Shown: positions 50,891 through 58,768 of the stretch, piece by piece
Position numbering within the stretch: position 1 is the stretch's first letter
Layout of the letters: the number at the start of each line of letters is the position of its first letter
Assembly (NCBI RefSeq): GCF_037190085.1
Contig: NZ_JBBCJO010000005.1
Location: 868,001-932,000 of the forward strand
DNA: 64,000 nucleotides
Source of the DNA: Gemmatimonas aurantiaca
GTDB taxonomy: Bacteria; Gemmatimonadota; Gemmatimonadetes; Gemmatimonadales; Gemmatimonadaceae
Reading direction: 5' to 3'
Position numbers and translations under genes: made by a program
Notes under the pieces: generated by a model
Told to the model about the DNA's origin: nothing
The model's database searches: none
What the model saw: the letters and a program-made list of their open reading frames with translations, nothing else

Positions 50891-52113
50891 CGGAAAACAT
50901 CCGCATTGCCTTCGACGCGCTGCGGGTGAGCAAGTTGCGGTCCGCGCTCACCATTCTCGGCGTCGTGATCGGCGTGGCCACGGTGATGGCGATGGCGGCG
51001 ATCGTGCAGGGCATCCGCGATCAGATCGTCACCACGATCGAAGTGGCGGGTCCGACGACGTTCTACGTGCTGAAGAAGTTCTCCCAGACGCCGCTCAACC
51101 CGGACAACCTGCCCCGCGATGTGCGGATCCGCCCCGATCTCGCCGAAGCCGAAGCGGAGCGGATCCGCGAACTTCCGGAAATTGCCTACGCCTCCCTCTG
51201 GGCGCAGACCCCGGCCCGCTTCGAAGTGTCCGGTGTGCGCACACAACCCATGCCCGTCTTCGGTGCCGACGATGGGTTCATGCGCATTCAGGGTGGCGAA
51301 CTCCTCGAGGGGCGATGGTTCACACGCGCCGAATTGCAGAACGCGGCCGCCGTGGTCGTGCTGGAGGACAAGGCCGCCCGGCGGCTCTTCGGCCGCGAGG
51401 GGACCCTCGATCGACTGGTGCAGATCGGTGGACGTCCCCTCACGGTCATCGGCATCTGGAGTGAACCCGGCAATATCTTCGCGCCGGCCGGACAGTCGAC
51501 TGGAGCGGTCGTGCCATTTCGTCTCATGGATCGGCAGTTCCCGATCGATCGCACGAATGCCCTCTGGATTCCGGTGAAACCGCGCGCTGGCGTGTCGGTG
51601 GCGGACGCACAGGGCGCCGTCACCATGGCACTGCGCGAGATGCGCCGCCTGCGCCCCGCTGACGGGAACACGTTCGACCTCATCACCCAGGACCAGATCC
51701 TCGACACGTTCAACAGCATGACCGGGGTGTTCTTCCTGGTGATGATGGTGCTGTCGGGTGTGGCGCTCCTGGTCGGCGGCATCGGCGTGATGGCGATCAT
51801 GACCGTGTCGGTGACCAGTCGCACCAGGGAGATCGGGGTACGCAAGGCTCTCGGGGCCACCCGGCGGGACATCCTGCTGCAGTTCCTCGTGGAAGCCGCC
51901 ACGCTCACCGGCATCGGTGGCATGCTGGGCATTGTCGTGGGCCTGCTCTTCGGGCGTCTCGTGTCCCTCGCCATGAACATCGATGCCCCCGTCCCTCTCA
52001 CCCTCACCCTCGTCGCGGTCATCGTTTCGATCGCCATCGGCATCATCTTCGGCATGATCCCGGCGCGCCGTGCTGCGCATCTCGATCCCATCACGGCGTT
52101 GCGCCACGAATGA
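50887..52113 (+). CDS. MacB-type permease B6
   Basis: 408 residues from GTG 50887, which overlaps the A5 stop. Helix (about 22-42, ILGVVIGVATVMAMAAIVQGI), periplasmic core with GPTTFYVLKKF just after the helix (B-type mark), and three FtsX helices with GIGVMAIMTVSVTSRTREIGVRKALGATRRDILL, end LDPITALRHE. Unlike B2 and B4 it lacks the CDGxDxTC loop. It is the last gene of the export operon. A longer open frame extends upstream but belongs to another frame of A5. Confidence 0.9.
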   Translation: MTENIRIAFDALRVSKLRSALTILGVVIGVATVMAMAAIVQGIRDQIVTTIEVAGPTTFYVLKKFSQTPLNPDNLPRDVRIRPDLAEAEAERIRELPEIAYASLWAQTPARFEVSGVRTQPMPVFGADDGFMRIQGGELLEGRWFTRAELQNAAAVVVLEDKAARRLFGREGTLDRLVQIGGRPLTVIGIWSEPGNIFAPAGQSTGAVVPFRLMDRQFPIDRTNALWIPVKPRAGVSVADAQGAVTMALREMRRLRPADGNTFDLITQDQILDTFNSMTGVFFLVMMVLSGVALLVGGIGVMAIMTVSVTSRTREIGVRKALGATRRDILLQFLVEAATLTGIGGMLGIVVGLLFGRLVSLAMNIDAPVPLTLTLVAVIVSIAIGIIFGMIPARRAAHLDPITALRHE

Positions 52114-52239
52114 TCCGTGCACGGTGGGGATCCGTATTCACCGACAGGTGAGCAGGTGGTCATCGAGAGGCCGGATACGGGGCAGAAGTCGGGGAAATCC
52201 CGACACGCGTTACGTCCTCCAATACCGATAAGTCAGGAT

Positions 52240-52292
52240 AGTATCGCGAGCGGATCTTCCTCCCGATGTCGGGAGCCATACAGTATCGCGAG
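52240..52292. promoter_or_regulatory. Direct repeats flanking a palindrome upstream of the chemoreceptor
   Basis: AGTATCGCGAG occurs at 52240-52250 and 52282-52292, exactly 42 nt apart (four helical turns). Between them is a palindrome with 7-bp arms, CTCCCGA-tg-TCGGGAG (52260-52275). The unit ends 19 nt before the chemoreceptor ATG. It looks like a multi-site regulator target. Confidence 0.5.
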
Positions 52293-52311
52293 TGACCTCA
52301 ATCCCATCCCA

Positions 52312-53820
52312 ATGTCCTGGTTTCGTTCTGCGGCCCCGAAGAATGCCGAGCGCAGCTATCCCCTCGGGCGTATTGATGTGACGGATCCCGAGGTGCTCCA
52401 GCGTCTCGCCTTTCTGAAACTGACCAATGCCGATCTCGGCGTGGTACAAGCGTGGGAACCGGTCTGTCGCGCGGCATGCAATGCGATGATCGACGACTTC
52501 TATGCGCACATCGCCGGTACGAAAGCCACGCAGGCCATTCTCGACCGACACACGTCGGTGGATCGTCAACGACCGCTGATCACCCGCTACCTGCTGGCCA
52601 TGTTCGGCGGGGTCGTGGACGATGCCTATGTCGCGTACCGGCAACTCGTGGGCCAGGTGCACGAGCGCATCGATCTCGATTCGAACTGGTATGTGGCGAT
52701 GTACGAAGTCATCCGCGAGCATATGTTCGCGGCCGTGCAGAACGGGGGCGCCACACCGGCGGAGCTGAGCCGTTTCCAGCGGGCCTTCGATCGACTGCTG
52801 CAGGTCGATATCGCCATCGTCATCACCGCGCTCACCAACGCCCGCCAGGAACGGATCGAAGCGATCCTCAAGGGCGAAGCGATGCGTTTCCTGGACGACA
52901 TCAGTGGCGCCCTGGCCCGCCTGGCCCAGGGCGACCTCACGGTCCGCCTGGACGGCACCTACACCGGTCGCAACACCGAAGTGCAGGAGCACTTCAATTC
53001 GGCGCTCGCGGAATTGCAGTCGGCCATGCAGATCGTGCATCGCTCCGTCAACGAGATCCTGGGCACGTCGACTGCGCTGAGCGATGCCAGCACGTCGCTC
53101 AGCGATGGGGCATCGCATCAGGCGGCTTCGCTCGAGGAAGTGGCCGCCAGCCTGCAGGAGCTCACGAGCATGACGCAAACCAGCGCGTCCCATGCGCGGG
53201 AAGGACGGGGCCTGGCGGAACAATCGCGGAAGACGGCGGCCGAGGGCGAACTGGTCATGCAGCAACTGGCGGAGGCCATGACGCGGATCAAGTCCAGTGC
53301 GGATGCCACCGCGCGCATCGTGAAGACCATCGACGAGATCGCCTTCCAGACCAATCTGCTCGCACTCAACGCCGCGGTGGAGGCGGCACGTGCGGGAGAC
53401 GCCGGGCGCGGGTTTGCCGTGGTGGCCGAAGAAGTGCGCGGTCTGGCCCTGCGCAGCGCGGAAGCGGCGCGCAACACGACATCCCTCATCGAAGAGTCGG
53501 TTTCGAGCACCACGGCGGGGGTGCGCCTCAACGAAACCGTCCTGGCCACACTGTCGGAGATCGTGCGGCAGGCCGATCGGGTACGCGATGTGATGTCCGA
53601 CGTCGCGGCCGCGGCCGGTCAGCAACAGGACGGCGTGGAGCAGATCGCGCTGGCCGTCGATCAGATCAATGCCGTCACGCAGAACGTCGCCGCGAACGCG
53701 GAGGAAGGCAGTGCCGCCAGCATGGAACTGCGCGAACAGGCGGTGATGCTCGGGCGGGCCGCCGAGCGTTTTCAGGCCGAGCCTGTCACATCGAACTTCC
53801 GCCCCCGGCGGATTGCCTAG
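52312..53820 (+). CDS. Globin-coupled soluble chemoreceptor (HemAT-like MCP)
   Basis: 502 residues from ATG 52312. The protoglobin domain (about 15-175) has FYAHIAGTKATQAILD and VGQVHERIDLDSNWYVAMYEVIREHM, where His117 is the likely proximal haem ligand. A HAMP-like piece (GALARLAQGDLTVRLDG) follows, and then the MCP signalling domain with the tip IVKTIDEIAFQTNLLALNAAVEAARAGDAGRGFAVVAEEVRGLA. No membrane helix exists, so it is cytoplasmic. HemAT-type proteins sense oxygen and steer motility. No che gene is nearby. hemE and hemF lie directly downstream. Confidence 0.92.
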   Translation: MSWFRSAAPKNAERSYPLGRIDVTDPEVLQRLAFLKLTNADLGVVQAWEPVCRAACNAMIDDFYAHIAGTKATQAILDRHTSVDRQRPLITRYLLAMFGGVVDDAYVAYRQLVGQVHERIDLDSNWYVAMYEVIREHMFAAVQNGGATPAELSRFQRAFDRLLQVDIAIVITALTNARQERIEAILKGEAMRFLDDISGALARLAQGDLTVRLDGTYTGRNTEVQEHFNSALAELQSAMQIVHRSVNEILGTSTALSDASTSLSDGASHQAASLEEVAASLQELTSMTQTSASHAREGRGLAEQSRKTAAEGELVMQQLAEAMTRIKSSADATARIVKTIDEIAFQTNLLALNAAVEAARAGDAGRGFAVVAEEVRGLALRSAEAARNTTSLIEESVSSTTAGVRLNETVLATLSEIVRQADRVRDVMSDVAAAAGQQQDGVEQIALAVDQINAVTQNVAANAEEGSAASMELREQAVMLGRAAERFQAEPVTSNFRPRRIA

Positions 53821-53830
53821 GCTCACCGCG

Positions 53831-53854
53831 CAGGTGCATGGTCAGGTGCATGGT
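53831..53854. repeat. 12-bp tandem duplication after the chemoreceptor stop
   Basis: CAGGTGCATGGT occurs twice in a row without mismatch, starting 11 nt after the stop codon TAG. Confidence 0.8.
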
Positions 53855-53991
53855 GCGGGCATGTCGGCTGGCCCTCCGTAGAGATCCGGAGGATGCCGCC
53901 GCCGTGTCGTCCTGTAGGTTCCATGCAGACCGAGGCTCCCGTCCGCCCGATGGGAGCCTCGGCGTTTCACGACCTCCCTGCGTGCCCCGAC

Positions 53992-54015
53992 GAACGATCT
54001 GATGAACGATCTGCT
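53992..54015. repeat. 12-bp tandem duplication over the hemE start
   Basis: GAACGATCTGAT and GAACGATCTGCT lie side by side, with one mismatch. The hemE ATG (54002-54004) spans the junction. Confidence 0.65.
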
Positions 54016-55057
54016 GCTCCGTGCCCTGCGCCGCGAAACGGTTTCGCGTCCGCCCGTCTGGATGATGCGCCAGGCTGGACGCTATCTGCCGGAATACCGT
54101 GCCGTCCGTGCGAAGTCCGACTTCCTGACCATGTGTCGCACACCGGAACTGGCCGTGGAGGTGACGCTGCAACCGGTGGATCTGATCGGCGTCGATGCCG
54201 CCATCATCTTCAGCGACATCCTGGTCATCCCCGAGGCCATGGGCATGCACCTGACGCTCGACGAAGGCATCGGTCCGCAGTTCCCCACGCCGTTGCGGGA
54301 ACCGGCCGACGTGGAACGTCTGCGCACCGTCGTGCCCGAAGAGCGTCTCGACTACATGCTCGCCGCGCTGCGCATGGCGCGCCGCGCGCTCGATGGTCGG
54401 GTGCCCCTCATCGGTTTTGCCGGTGCCCCGTGGACCCTGGCCGCCTACATGGTGGAAGGGCGCGGCACCAAGCAGTTCGCGGTGGCCAAGCGCATGCTGT
54501 TCGAGCAGCCGGCCATGGCGCACGCGCTGCTCGACCGACTCGCCGTGGCGGTGGGTGATTTTCTCGTCGCGCAGGTGAGCGCGGGCGCGCAGGTGGTGCA
54601 ACTGTTCGATTCGTGGGCCGGTGCGCTGGCGCCCGACGAGTTCCGCGCCTTCGGGCTGCCGTATCTCGCCAGAGCCGCGCGCCGCGCGCGTGAAGCCGGT
54701 GCGCCGGTCATCGTGTTTGCACCCGGCGCCGGCTGGGCGCTGGATGAAATCGCCGCGGCCACCGGCGCCGATGCGATCGGCGTCGACTGGCACACCGCAC
54801 CAGCGGCCGCGCGCCGGCAGCTCGCACCCTTCCCTGTCGCCATGCAGGGCAATCTCGATCCGTGTGCGTTGTATGCCGCGCCCTCGGAGATCCGTGCGCG
54901 CACCCAGGCGATGATCCGGCAGTTCGGTCCCACCGGGCACATCGTCAACCTGGGGCACGGGATTCTCCCCGATGTGCCCCCGGCGCACGCGCGTGCCTTC
55001 GTGGACGCGGTGAAGGAGTGGGAATGGACACCGGAGCGCGTGGCGGCATGCCGGTGA
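54002..55057 (+). CDS. hemE: Uroporphyrinogen decarboxylase
   Basis: 351 residues, normal length. It removes four carboxyl groups from uroporphyrinogen III to give coproporphyrinogen III. Clear motifs are RPPVWMMRQAGRYLPEYR at residues 15-32, IFSDILVIPEAMG, GFAGAPWTLAAYMVEG, QLFDSWAGAL, GVDWHTAPAAARR, MQGNLDPCALYA and NLGHGILPDVPPAHARAFVDAV. hemF follows and starts inside the last codons, so hemEF is an operon. The upstream chemoreceptor may share control of haem supply, by context only. Confidence 0.95.
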   Translation: MNDLLLRALRRETVSRPPVWMMRQAGRYLPEYRAVRAKSDFLTMCRTPELAVEVTLQPVDLIGVDAAIIFSDILVIPEAMGMHLTLDEGIGPQFPTPLREPADVERLRTVVPEERLDYMLAALRMARRALDGRVPLIGFAGAPWTLAAYMVEGRGTKQFAVAKRMLFEQPAMAHALLDRLAVAVGDFLVAQVSAGAQVVQLFDSWAGALAPDEFRAFGLPYLARAARRAREAGAPVIVFAPGAGWALDEIAAATGADAIGVDWHTAPAAARRQLAPFPVAMQGNLDPCALYAAPSEIRARTQAMIRQFGPTGHIVNLGHGILPDVPPAHARAFVDAVKEWEWTPERVAACR

Positions 55058-56082
55058 ATGACATGTCCGGGAACGGCATGTCGATGAACGGCGAGCTGAC
55101 GGCGGCGAATGAACATCGGGCTGAACACCGTGATGACCGTCGTGATGCACGTCATGCCGCCATCGCCACGCGCATGGAGACGTTGCACGACGAACTGACC
55201 GCATTCTTCACCAGGCTCGATGGGGGCGGCACGTTCTGCGAGGATCGTTGGGAGCGACCCGGCGGAGGTGGTGGTGTGGCCCGCGTGCTCAGTGACGGCA
55301 CGACCTTCGAGAAAGCGGGCATCAACCGTTCCGTCGTGATGGGCGTGCTCCCCGAGGCCGCGGCCCAGCGACTGGGTGGAGTGGGCGCGGGATCCGGTGC
55401 GGGCACCACACAATTCTTCGCCACGGGGGTGAGTCTCGTCGTGCATCCCCGCAGCCCGATGGTGCCCACCGTGCATCTCAACGTGCGGTACTTCGAGCTC
55501 AGCGACAAACAGGGCGCGCTCACCGACCGCTGGTATGGCGGCGGTACGGATCTCACGCCGTTCTATCCCCATGAAGATGATCCGCGCACCTTTCATCGGG
55601 CCCTCGCCCACATGTGCCGTCGGCATCACCCGGACTTCTATCCGGAATACACACGCTGGTGCGACCGGTATTTCGTGAATACTCATCGCGGAAACGAACC
55701 GCGCGGTGTGGGTGGCATCTTCTTCGATCATCTGCGGCCGGACGATCCGCGTCATGGCCTCGGTGATGCCGACCTGCAGGCCTTCATCACCGATGTCGCA
55801 CGGGTGCTCACGGCCGCGTATGAACCCATCGTGGAACGCCGGCGGAATGCACCCTACGGGGAAGCGGAACGCACCTTCCAGCTCGTACGGCGTGGGCGGT
55901 ATGTGGAGTTCAATCTCGTACACGATCGGGGCACCACATTCGGCCTGCAGACCGATGCCCGCGTGGAGAGTGTGCTCATGAGTCTGCCCCCGCTCGCCGC
56001 GTGGCAGTATGCCCCTCAGTATCAGCCGGATTCTTTCGAGGCGCGTCTCATTGCCATGCTCGCCCCGCGCGACTGGCTCTGA
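55048..56082 (+). CDS. hemF: Oxygen-dependent coproporphyrinogen III oxidase
   Basis: 344 residues from ATG 55048, overlapping the hemE stop by 10 nt; other ATGs nearby (55024 and several within the first 12 codons) make the exact start unsure. A hydrophilic leader (to about 45) precedes the enzyme. Motifs: GGGTFCEDRWERPGGGGGVARVL, MVPTVHLNVRYFEL, WYGGGTDLTPFYPHEDD, RGVGGIFFDHL, YVEFNLVHDRGTTFGLQT and MSLPPLAAWQY. It turns coproporphyrinogen III into protoporphyrinogen IX using O2, which marks an aerobic life style. Confidence 0.94.
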   Translation: MPVNDMSGNGMSMNGELTAANEHRAEHRDDRRDARHAAIATRMETLHDELTAFFTRLDGGGTFCEDRWERPGGGGGVARVLSDGTTFEKAGINRSVVMGVLPEAAAQRLGGVGAGSGAGTTQFFATGVSLVVHPRSPMVPTVHLNVRYFELSDKQGALTDRWYGGGTDLTPFYPHEDDPRTFHRALAHMCRRHHPDFYPEYTRWCDRYFVNTHRGNEPRGVGGIFFDHLRPDDPRHGLGDADLQAFITDVARVLTAAYEPIVERRRNAPYGEAERTFQLVRRGRYVEFNLVHDRGTTFGLQTDARVESVLMSLPPLAAWQYAPQYQPDSFEARLIAMLAPRDWL

Positions 56083-56107
56083 ACTTCCGCCCTCCAGCGC
56101 GGCGGCG

Positions 56108-56113
56108 TACGTT
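56108..56113 (+). promoter_or_regulatory. TACGTT -10/-7 box upstream of bshB1
   Basis: TACGTT, five bases (CCGGC), then ATG at 56119. It fits the TAnnTT series and has no ribosome-binding site behind it. Confidence 0.4.
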
Positions 56114-56118
56114 CCGGC

Positions 56119-56850
56119 ATGTCTTCTGTCATGTCGCTGGACCTGTTGGCGGTTGCTCCGCACCGTGACGACGCGGAGCTGACCTGTGGTGGAACGCTCA
56201 TCAAAGCCGTCGACGCCGGTCATCGGGTCGGCATCCTCGATCTCACCCAGGGTGAGATGGGGACGAAGGGGTCCGCGGAGCTCCGCGCCGCCGAAGCCGC
56301 GGCGTCCGCACAGGTGATGGGCATTCATGTCCGCGAGAATCTGGGACTTCCCGACGCGGGCATCACCAACGACGATCACACGCGGGCCCGGCTCGTGCAG
56401 GTGCTGCGCGCGCTGCGGCCGCGCATCGTGATCGCCCCGGCCCTGCGTGGACGTCATCCGGATCATCGACGCACCACCGAACTGGTGCGCGACGCCTGCT
56501 TTCTGAGCGGACTCGCCAAATACGCACCGGGCGATCATCCGGCGTTCCGTCCGCTCAAGCTGCTGCATGTCATCGCCTACCGCGAAGACTATGTGAAACC
56601 CACGTTCGTGGTGGACATCTCGGCGCAGTTCGAACGTAAACTCGACGCCATCAAGTGCTTCGGTTCACAGTTCGACGCGACGACACAGGCCGGCGAAGTG
56701 TACCCCAATGGCGAACCGCTCTACGACATCGTGCGGCATCATGCCGCGCACTATGGTTCGCTGATCCGCTCGCGGTACGGTGAGCCGTTCTTCACCGAAG
56801 AAACCATGCGCGTGGACGATGTGACCACGCTCGACGTGTCCACGTTCTGA
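56119..56850 (+). CDS. bshB1: PIG-L family deacetylase, bacillithiol BshB1 type
   Basis: 243 residues. Zinc ligands are visible in APHRDDAEL (His14, Asp17) and RGRHPDH (His112). Other BshB1 marks are DLTQGEMGTKGSAELRAAEA, NLGLPDAGI and the end TMRVDDVTTLDVSTF. BshB1 deacetylates GlcNAc-malate in bacillithiol synthesis. The family motif normally reads HPDD, here HRDD (His14-Asp17). bshA and bshC are not in the window. kynB follows after 20 nt. Confidence 0.82.
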   Translation: MSSVMSLDLLAVAPHRDDAELTCGGTLIKAVDAGHRVGILDLTQGEMGTKGSAELRAAEAAASAQVMGIHVRENLGLPDAGITNDDHTRARLVQVLRALRPRIVIAPALRGRHPDHRRTTELVRDACFLSGLAKYAPGDHPAFRPLKLLHVIAYREDYVKPTFVVDISAQFERKLDAIKCFGSQFDATTQAGEVYPNGEPLYDIVRHHAAHYGSLIRSRYGEPFFTEETMRVDDVTTLDVSTF

Positions 56851-56865
56851 ATCGCTCTGAATCGC
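56846..56865. repeat. 10-bp tandem duplication over the bshB1 stop
   Basis: TCTGAATCGC occurs twice in a row. The first copy includes the stop codon TGA (56848-56850); the second fills most of the gap to kynB. Confidence 0.75.
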
Positions 56866-56870
56866 CTGCC

Positions 56871-57506
56871 ATGTGGCACGACATCTCGATTCCCCTCGGC
56901 GCGACCACGCCGGAATGGCCCGGTGATCATCCCTTCACCTGCGGATGGACGATGCGCCGCGAGGACGGTGAGAGTGTGAATCTGGCGGCCGTCACCACCT
57001 CGCTGCACGTGGGCACACACGCCGACGCACCGGTGCATGTACATTCGGCGTGGCCCGCATCGGATGCACTCGAACTGGGCGCATTCGTGGGAGACGCCAT
57101 CGTCCTGCAACTGCCCGTCACGCATCCCATCGACGCCGACATCGATCGGGCATTGCTCGAACAGTTGCTCGGCGCACATGCGGCCACGCGCCTGCTCATG
57201 CGCACGGGATACAGCATTGCCGCCGGCCGGTTTCCCGACGATTGGCCCGCGCTCACTCCGGATGCCGCACACTGGCTGGTGGATCGTGGCGTGAAGCTCT
57301 GGGGTGTGGACGCGCCCAGTGTGGACCGGCGGAACAGCAAGACTCTGGATGTCCATCACGCCCTGCTGGGGCGCGGCACGTTCGTGCTCGAGAATCTCGA
57401 TCTCGCCGACATCCCGGTTGGACACTACGAACTCATTGCACCACCACTGGCCGTGATCGGCGCCGATGCCGCGCCTGTGCGGGCGTTGCTGCGGACCAGG
57501 AACTGA
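56871..57506 (+). CDS. kynB: Cyclase-family protein, kynurenine formamidase type
   Basis: 211 residues, the usual KynB length. It begins WHDISIPLGATTPEWPGDHPF and holds the metal site LHVGTHADAPVHV (about residues 43-56), LLMRTGYS, LTPDAAHWLVDRGVKLWGVDAPSVD and LENLDLADIPVGHYELIAPPL. KynB hydrolyses N-formylkynurenine in tryptophan breakdown. The next kyn genes are absent here. It follows bshB1 by 20 nt and is ended by a hairpin at 57558-57584. Confidence 0.88.
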   Translation: MWHDISIPLGATTPEWPGDHPFTCGWTMRREDGESVNLAAVTTSLHVGTHADAPVHVHSAWPASDALELGAFVGDAIVLQLPVTHPIDADIDRALLEQLLGAHAATRLLMRTGYSIAAGRFPDDWPALTPDAAHWLVDRGVKLWGVDAPSVDRRNSKTLDVHHALLGRGTFVLENLDLADIPVGHYELIAPPLAVIGADAAPVRALLRTRN

Positions 57507-57530
57507 CGCGGCCTACCGACGCGATCTACC
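57505..57530. repeat. 13-bp imperfect tandem duplication at the kynB stop
   Basis: GACGCGGCCTACC and GACGCGATCTACC, 11 of 13 identical. The first begins inside the stop codon. Confidence 0.55.
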
Positions 57531-57557
57531 GGCGTCGCCAGATCACGATGACACCAC

Positions 57558-57584
57558 CAAGGGCCTCATTCGCCCTTGTTTCTC
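57558..57584 (+). terminator. Rho-independent terminator of bshB1-kynB
   Basis: Stem CAAGGGC / GCCCTTG (7 bp, 7-nt loop) followed by TTTCTC. It may also serve the minus-strand gene whose stop lies at 57588, though the T tract on that side is poor. Confidence 0.55.
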
Positions 57585-57587
57585 AGA

Positions 57588-58703
57588 TCATCCCTTCCCG
57601 CCCGCGCCTCTCCCGCCTGCCCGTTGCACAATGACCGCAAACCGTTGCATCACATTCTGCGGCACGATGAGGCTGTCGGCAATCACCGCCACCTCTTCCG
57701 CATCCGCCCAGGCGCGTTCCAGCGCGGCCAGCTCCCCTTCCATGGCCTGCCGTTCGCTCTCTTCGTTGACGGCCATCTCGAGCGCGAGACGCGCCGCGTG
57801 GGGAAGCACATTCACCGCACCGGTATCGCCGTAGCTCGATCGTGCCGCCCACGCACGCACCTGTGCCGCCGCCCACACCGGGTATGACGAGGGACCGCCG
57901 GCCTCTTCCATCAGCTTCACGCCGTCGGCGATCACATGTCCTCGTGCGCCACCCAGATTCGCCCGCGGCATCGCCCAGCGCAGCGTGCTCATGGCATCGG
58001 CGCCGTACAATTGCAGACGCCCCTGTTCGTTCTTGCCCTCACCCGACCAGTTCCAGCCCGTCCGGAATACGGAGGACGGCACCGGGCGCGTGTCGTCGGC
58101 GCTTCGCTGCAACGCATAGCCGATATCGATGCCCCACCCCAACTGCGTGTCGCTGATCAGGCGCGGCATGCCGAATGGCATATACCGTCCGCCATCGGGG
58201 AGAGGCAACACGGTCATCGATTGCTGCGCGTGCCGCAGGAGTGCCGCCGACATGAGAATGTTGAGCACCGGCACGGCGGCCGCGATCCCGATGCCCAGTG
58301 CCGCACCGCCAAGGCCCATGGCCCCCACTCCCGCCACCGCACCGGCACCCAGCAGCACCGCGCGTCGACGCCGCCGTCCGAATTGATCACCGTAACGCCA
58401 GGCCGCCATCTCGGGACGCTGTGGCTCACCGATGCGCACCAGCTCCGTACCATCGGGCAGACGCGCGAGACCGATGTGATCGGTGCTCACCCGCACGGTC
58501 GTCCCGCGGAAGGCGCGTTCACACTGCTCGATGGCCTCCCATCGTTCCTCGAACGGCGTGAGGTTCCAGCGTTCGCATCCGCGGCACACGATCCAGAGAC
58601 GCCCCCGTGCGGCATCGAACGCCAGACGCCGGCCTACCGGCATCGCCTCGATCACGGCATTCGCATCGAGTGGCCGCAGACAGTGCATGCAGATGCGATA
58701 CAT
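57588..58703 (-). CDS. Zinc-ribbon membrane protein, paralog 2
   Basis: 371 residues. It opens with CMHC (residues 5-8) and CRGC (39-42), a likely zinc ribbon. A conserved stretch follows (RLAFDAARGRLWIVC, RWNLTPFEERWEAIEQCERAF, IGLARLPDGTELVRIGEPQRPEMAAWRYGDQFGRR). Gly/Ala-rich hydrophobic segments (about 118-155) may cross the membrane. The C-terminal part is helical with ALEMAVNEESERQAMEGELAALERAWADAEEVA. I do not know the family. It is a close paralog of the upstream gene, starting 65 nt after that gene's stop. Confidence 0.7.
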   Translation of the reverse strand: MYRICMHCLRPLDANAVIEAMPVGRRLAFDAARGRLWIVCRGCERWNLTPFEERWEAIEQCERAFRGTTVRVSTDHIGLARLPDGTELVRIGEPQRPEMAAWRYGDQFGRRRRRAVLLGAGAVAGVGAMGLGGAALGIGIAAAVPVLNILMSAALLRHAQQSMTVLPLPDGGRYMPFGMPRLISDTQLGWGIDIGYALQRSADDTRPVPSSVFRTGWNWSGEGKNEQGRLQLYGADAMSTLRWAMPRANLGGARGHVIADGVKLMEEAGGPSSYPVWAAAQVRAWAARSSYGDTGAVNVLPHAARLALEMAVNEESERQAMEGELAALERAWADAEEVAVIADSLIVPQNVMQRFAVIVQRAGGRGAGGKG

Positions 58704-58768
58704 GAGTCAGCGCATCGGTCGGCGCATGGCCCGGCCGACGCCCGGGCGCATCGCCACCACACACCGCT

